A DNA stretch of 8,948 bases from Bacteroidota bacterium (lineage in GTDB: Bacteria; Bacteroidota; Bacteroidia; NORP154): the NCBI GenBank assembly GCA_002401055.1, contig NVRZ01000111.1:1-8948 (forward strand). Direction: 5' to 3'. The notes under the pieces were generated by a model that worked only from the letters and a program-made list of their open reading frames with translations, was not told the origin of the DNA and searched no databases. This document shows positions 8,201 through 8,948 of the stretch, one piece after another (positions within the stretch are counted from its first letter, which is position 1; every line of letters starts with the position of its first letter). A program made the position numbers and the translations under genes.

Positions 8201-8948
8201 AGCCACCTGCCCCGCCGGTTCCTCCACCAGTTCCTGCGCCATTTTGGCCAAGTATACCATCAGGTGCACTACTTCCACATGGGCATCCTCCTCCACCTCT
8301 TGCCCCGCCGTCACCTCCAACGCCTCCTGCGTTGCTACCAACGTAAGATCCTGAGCCCGCTGCGCCTCCTCCTGTACAACATCCACCATTTCCATCACCA
8401 CCTTGCCCGGGAGATCCATTGGCACCCGATATTCCTCCAATGCCTGGTCCTCCCTGCAATCCGCCAGTTGCATTTCCCGTAATGACAATGCATCTGGTTA
8501 CGGAATAGTTAGTACAACCATCAAGGTGGATTCCATAAATGGATACTCCGTTACCCAATCCATTAGCCACATTTATCGTTAAATCTTGTAATCTAAAGTT
8601 GGTGATACCCGTGCACTCAACTGCTACAAGTCTGTTGGGGAGGGTTTGCATATTGGAGTTGTCTCGGTTAATTACACTGGGCACATTGTTGGTCTTTATC
8701 CAAGATGCCTGGTCAAATCCCCCCTCCACTGTTACGTCGCTAATCATAAAGAGCGTCGTAGAAATTGAATAATTTCCGGAGGCCAACCATATTTGATTAT
8801 CTGCTGAAGTCGCGAGGGATAGCCCGTATGTCAGGCTGGCAGGAGTCGCTTTTGTACCCGCAGTACCGCTTGAAGCTCCTGTTGGCGTTACGTAGATTAT
8901 CCCGCATTCTTGCGACATCCCAGTATTGGCAAGCAATACAAAGGTGAT
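5226..8948 (-). CDS. Giant surface protein: beta-helix, Gly-rich blocks, PKD/Ig array, T9SS type B tail (5' end beyond window)
   Basis: The frame is open to the window edge and its first residues, ITFVLLANTGMSQ, look like the end of a signal peptide, so the true start lies beyond base 8948; internal start codons near 8936 should not be used. In-window length is 1240 aa. Parts in order: a parallel beta-helix-like N-terminus (8460-8910, with YVTPTG, IWLASGNY and VEGGFD, as in pectin-lyase-fold proteins); Gly-rich blocks (7626-8465); a PKD-like pair (about 7080-7553); an Ig-like domain (about 6804-7076); then five PKD domains to 5514. The PKD signatures read WEFGDG, WDFGDG, WDFDD, WDFGDG and WQFGNG. 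Residues from FLPNTFTPNQDGINE to the end form the gliding-motility-associated C-terminal (type B) sorting domain. No catalytic site is visible. The likely role is a surface adhesin, stalk or matrix component secreted by T9SS; no ligand can be named. The Mpo1-like gene follows 13 nt downstream. Confidence 0.93.
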   Translation of the reverse strand: MTFVLLANTGMSQECGIIYVTPTGASSGTAGTKATPASLTYGLSLATSADNQIWLASGNYSISTTLFMISDVTVEGGFDQASWIKTNNVPSVINRDNSNMQTLPNRLVAVECTGITNFRLQDLTINVANGLGNGVSIYGIHLDGCTNYSVTRCIVITGNATGGLQGGPGIGGISGANGSPGQGGDGNGGCCTGGGAAGSGSYVGSNAGGVGGDGGARGGGGCPCGSSAPDGILGQNGAGTGGGTGGAGGLGYCVPLCASTGCDAGPANAGDNGIDGANGLDGAAGVTGTPTFGNYFVNGDGVPGVNGDNGAGGGGGGGGGSQGCLSTCWPLPNNNGSGAGGGGGGEGGQGGFGATGGTGGGGSFPIYIFNNLTGTEVKDCSLNSGLQGLGGLGGIPGGLGGGSGVGAISVSSDCDLGDPGDGGDGGVGGMGGNGGNGASGVSFPLFEDPFGLAVAQSDMRSQVEPQIFVKNTGCTWSDIEFYTDASGIILWYFDGGAMPLTATGDSAIIQYSSMGRHTITLVVDGVPYIFTDFVGIFSDGIIPIIISADSVTCPGTNATFTSSISNAVYYDWVVYDTPIVGFSGAGTTSINHAFADTGTYIITLQTTSICCGRSKIDTFEVIVAPVLTPLVYVSVTSAAICAGDQTTFGAVPINGGTSPIYQWLVNGSPVGSGTNTFSSSSLSDGDIITCFMISNYPCAVPIDATSIPITIEVNPLPVVACNISNVYLGAFTIFDATTSTGSAPFTYNWEFGDGGIETGATTSHYYGSTGSYYYSVTVTDSNGCVGVCSDNITIIVAPTVDASFTSNSIPACDSTTVTFTDASNGSPISWYWDFGDGVTIGPGSGPITGIPNTSGTYDNPTHVYSYVSPGVYNVTLVASNGVYADTVLYPNYVVVKLSPIAGLTSLDTSGCTSISTQFRDASPGGFWFLWDFDDATTSTRQNPSHSYTSVGTYNVSVTVWNQDSTCMDMASMSINVYETPFANFMRDTACSSVPIQFTNLSFVTGNSTITGYEWDFGDGTDSITDTDPIHTYDPGGTYYASMIATSNFGCKDTAFDTILIYTKPVAMFDAVPDSVTILSPEITFTDQTVSDSIATWNWQFGNGDSSIATDPVHEYLDTGFYMVLLTVVDTNGCFDTVSRRIDILPDYIFFLPNTFTPNQDGINELFIPLSTGLNESGYNFYIFTRWGDAIFHTTDINEGWTGLANNGTELAQTGVYVWLVLSKDLGGANHQYTGHVTLIR
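5229..5510 (-). other. T9SS type B (gliding-motility-associated, CHU_C-like) sorting domain
   Basis: The final 94 residues carry the diagnostic FLPNTFTPNQDGINE, followed by YNFYIFTRWGDAIFHT, GWTG and the ending YTGHVTLIR. In Bacteroidota this C-terminal domain directs very large surface proteins such as SprB-like adhesins through T9SS, often with a dedicated PorP/SprF-like partner. No such partner gene is visible in this window. Confidence 0.92.
5514..7553 (-). repeat. Array of PKD-like and Ig-like domains (about eight, diverged)
   Basis: Units of about 80-100 aa follow each other, each typically with a Cys near the start, the W-x-F-G-D-G-type turn, an H-x-Y plus G-x-Y-x-V/A strand, and a linker of the kind VAP, NP, SP, TP or KP. 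WxFGDG-type motifs are centred near 6695, 6445, 6155, 5900 and 5650. The two most N-terminal units are weaker and lack the turn motif. The unit at about 6804-7076 looks like an Ig-like domain (IYQWLVNGSPVGSGTNTF). The units differ in sequence, so this is an old domain array and not a recent DNA repeat. Confidence 0.85.
7626..8465 (-). repeat. Gly-rich, collagen-like low-complexity blocks in the surface protein
   Basis: Two blocks (7860-8465, about 202 aa and roughly 44% Gly by hand count; and 7626-7796) flank a short stretch of ordinary sequence (PIYIFNNLTG, TEVKDCSLNS). Runs of in-phase Gly-X-Y triplets are visible, for example GDNGIDGANGLDGAAGVTG and GDPGDGGDGGVGGMGGNGG, broken by Cys-containing loops (GGCCTGGG, GGCPCGSS, YCVPLCASTGC, GCLSTCW). 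Codons for Gly are mixed over most of the region. The fold could be a polyglycine II bundle or long loops on a beta-helix; true triple-helical collagen is less likely because the triplet runs are short and poor in Pro. Confidence 0.85.
7989..8015 (+). repeat. Hexanucleotide microsatellite (ACCGCC)4 plus GCC
   Basis: Four perfect ACCGCC copies occupy 7989-8012, followed by GCC. On the coding (minus) strand they encode nine consecutive glycines (GGC/GGT alternating). A change of one unit would add or remove two Gly without shifting the frame. A shorter CCG run lies at 7915-7926. Confidence 0.85.

Noticed and set aside
7860..8465. Possible CRISPR-like or tandem DNA repeat array in the CCACC-rich region
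   Set aside because: The periodicity is that of Gly codons with irregular units; there are no constant repeats with unique spacers.
5652..8947. Open frames on the plus strand and in other minus-strand frames inside the surface-protein gene, including Ala/Val-rich and Gln/Glu-rich ones in the Gly-coding region
   Set aside because: These are by-products of the GC-rich, low-complexity Gly codons and the stop-poor complementary strand; the main frame has clear domains throughout.

Overview
The window looks like a chromosomal stretch from a member of the Bacteroidota, probably a flavobacterium-like or cryomorphid-like marine or environmental lineage. Three signs support this. Two secreted proteins carry the two known type IX secretion (T9SS) C-terminal sorting domains: type A on a subtilase and type B (gliding-motility-associated, CHU_C-like) on a giant PKD protein. 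One intergenic gap holds a Bacteroidota-style TAnnTTTG promoter box. Base composition is moderately AT-rich with few Shine-Dalgarno sequences. I cannot place it more finely by eye.

Layout: (1) 1-978, plus strand, is glycerol-3-phosphate dehydrogenase (gpsA), cut at its 5' end by the window edge. (2) 992-2821, minus strand, is excinuclease subunit C (uvrC), convergent with gpsA and 13 nt away. (3) 2822-2878 is the only real intergenic gap, a divergent promoter region. (4) 2879-3220, plus strand, is a small predicted lipoprotein. It overlaps (5) 3195-4886, a secreted subtilisin-family serine protease with signal peptide, prodomain, S8 catalytic domain and T9SS type A tail. (6) 4883-5212, minus strand, is a small two-helix membrane protein of the DUF962/Mpo1-like family. 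(7) 5226-8948, minus strand, is a very large surface protein running off the right edge: end of a signal peptide, beta-helix, long Gly-rich/collagen-like blocks, a PKD/Ig-like array and a T9SS type B sorting domain. The window is almost entirely coding, and no gap exceeds 60 bases.

The most interesting unit is the lipoprotein/protease pair. The mature part of the lipoprotein aligns with the prodomain of the protease encoded next to it, without gaps over the last 48 residues, and it ends almost exactly where the catalytic part of the protease begins. It therefore looks like a stand-alone, membrane-anchored copy of the protease propeptide. Propeptides of subtilases are folding chaperones and inhibitors of their own enzyme, so this may be a dedicated chaperone or immunity/inhibitor protein made just ahead of the protease. 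That role is inference. The second point of interest is the giant protein, whose Gly-rich blocks contain in-phase Gly-X-Y triplets, a nine-glycine run and clustered cysteines, apparently looped out of beta-helix rungs.
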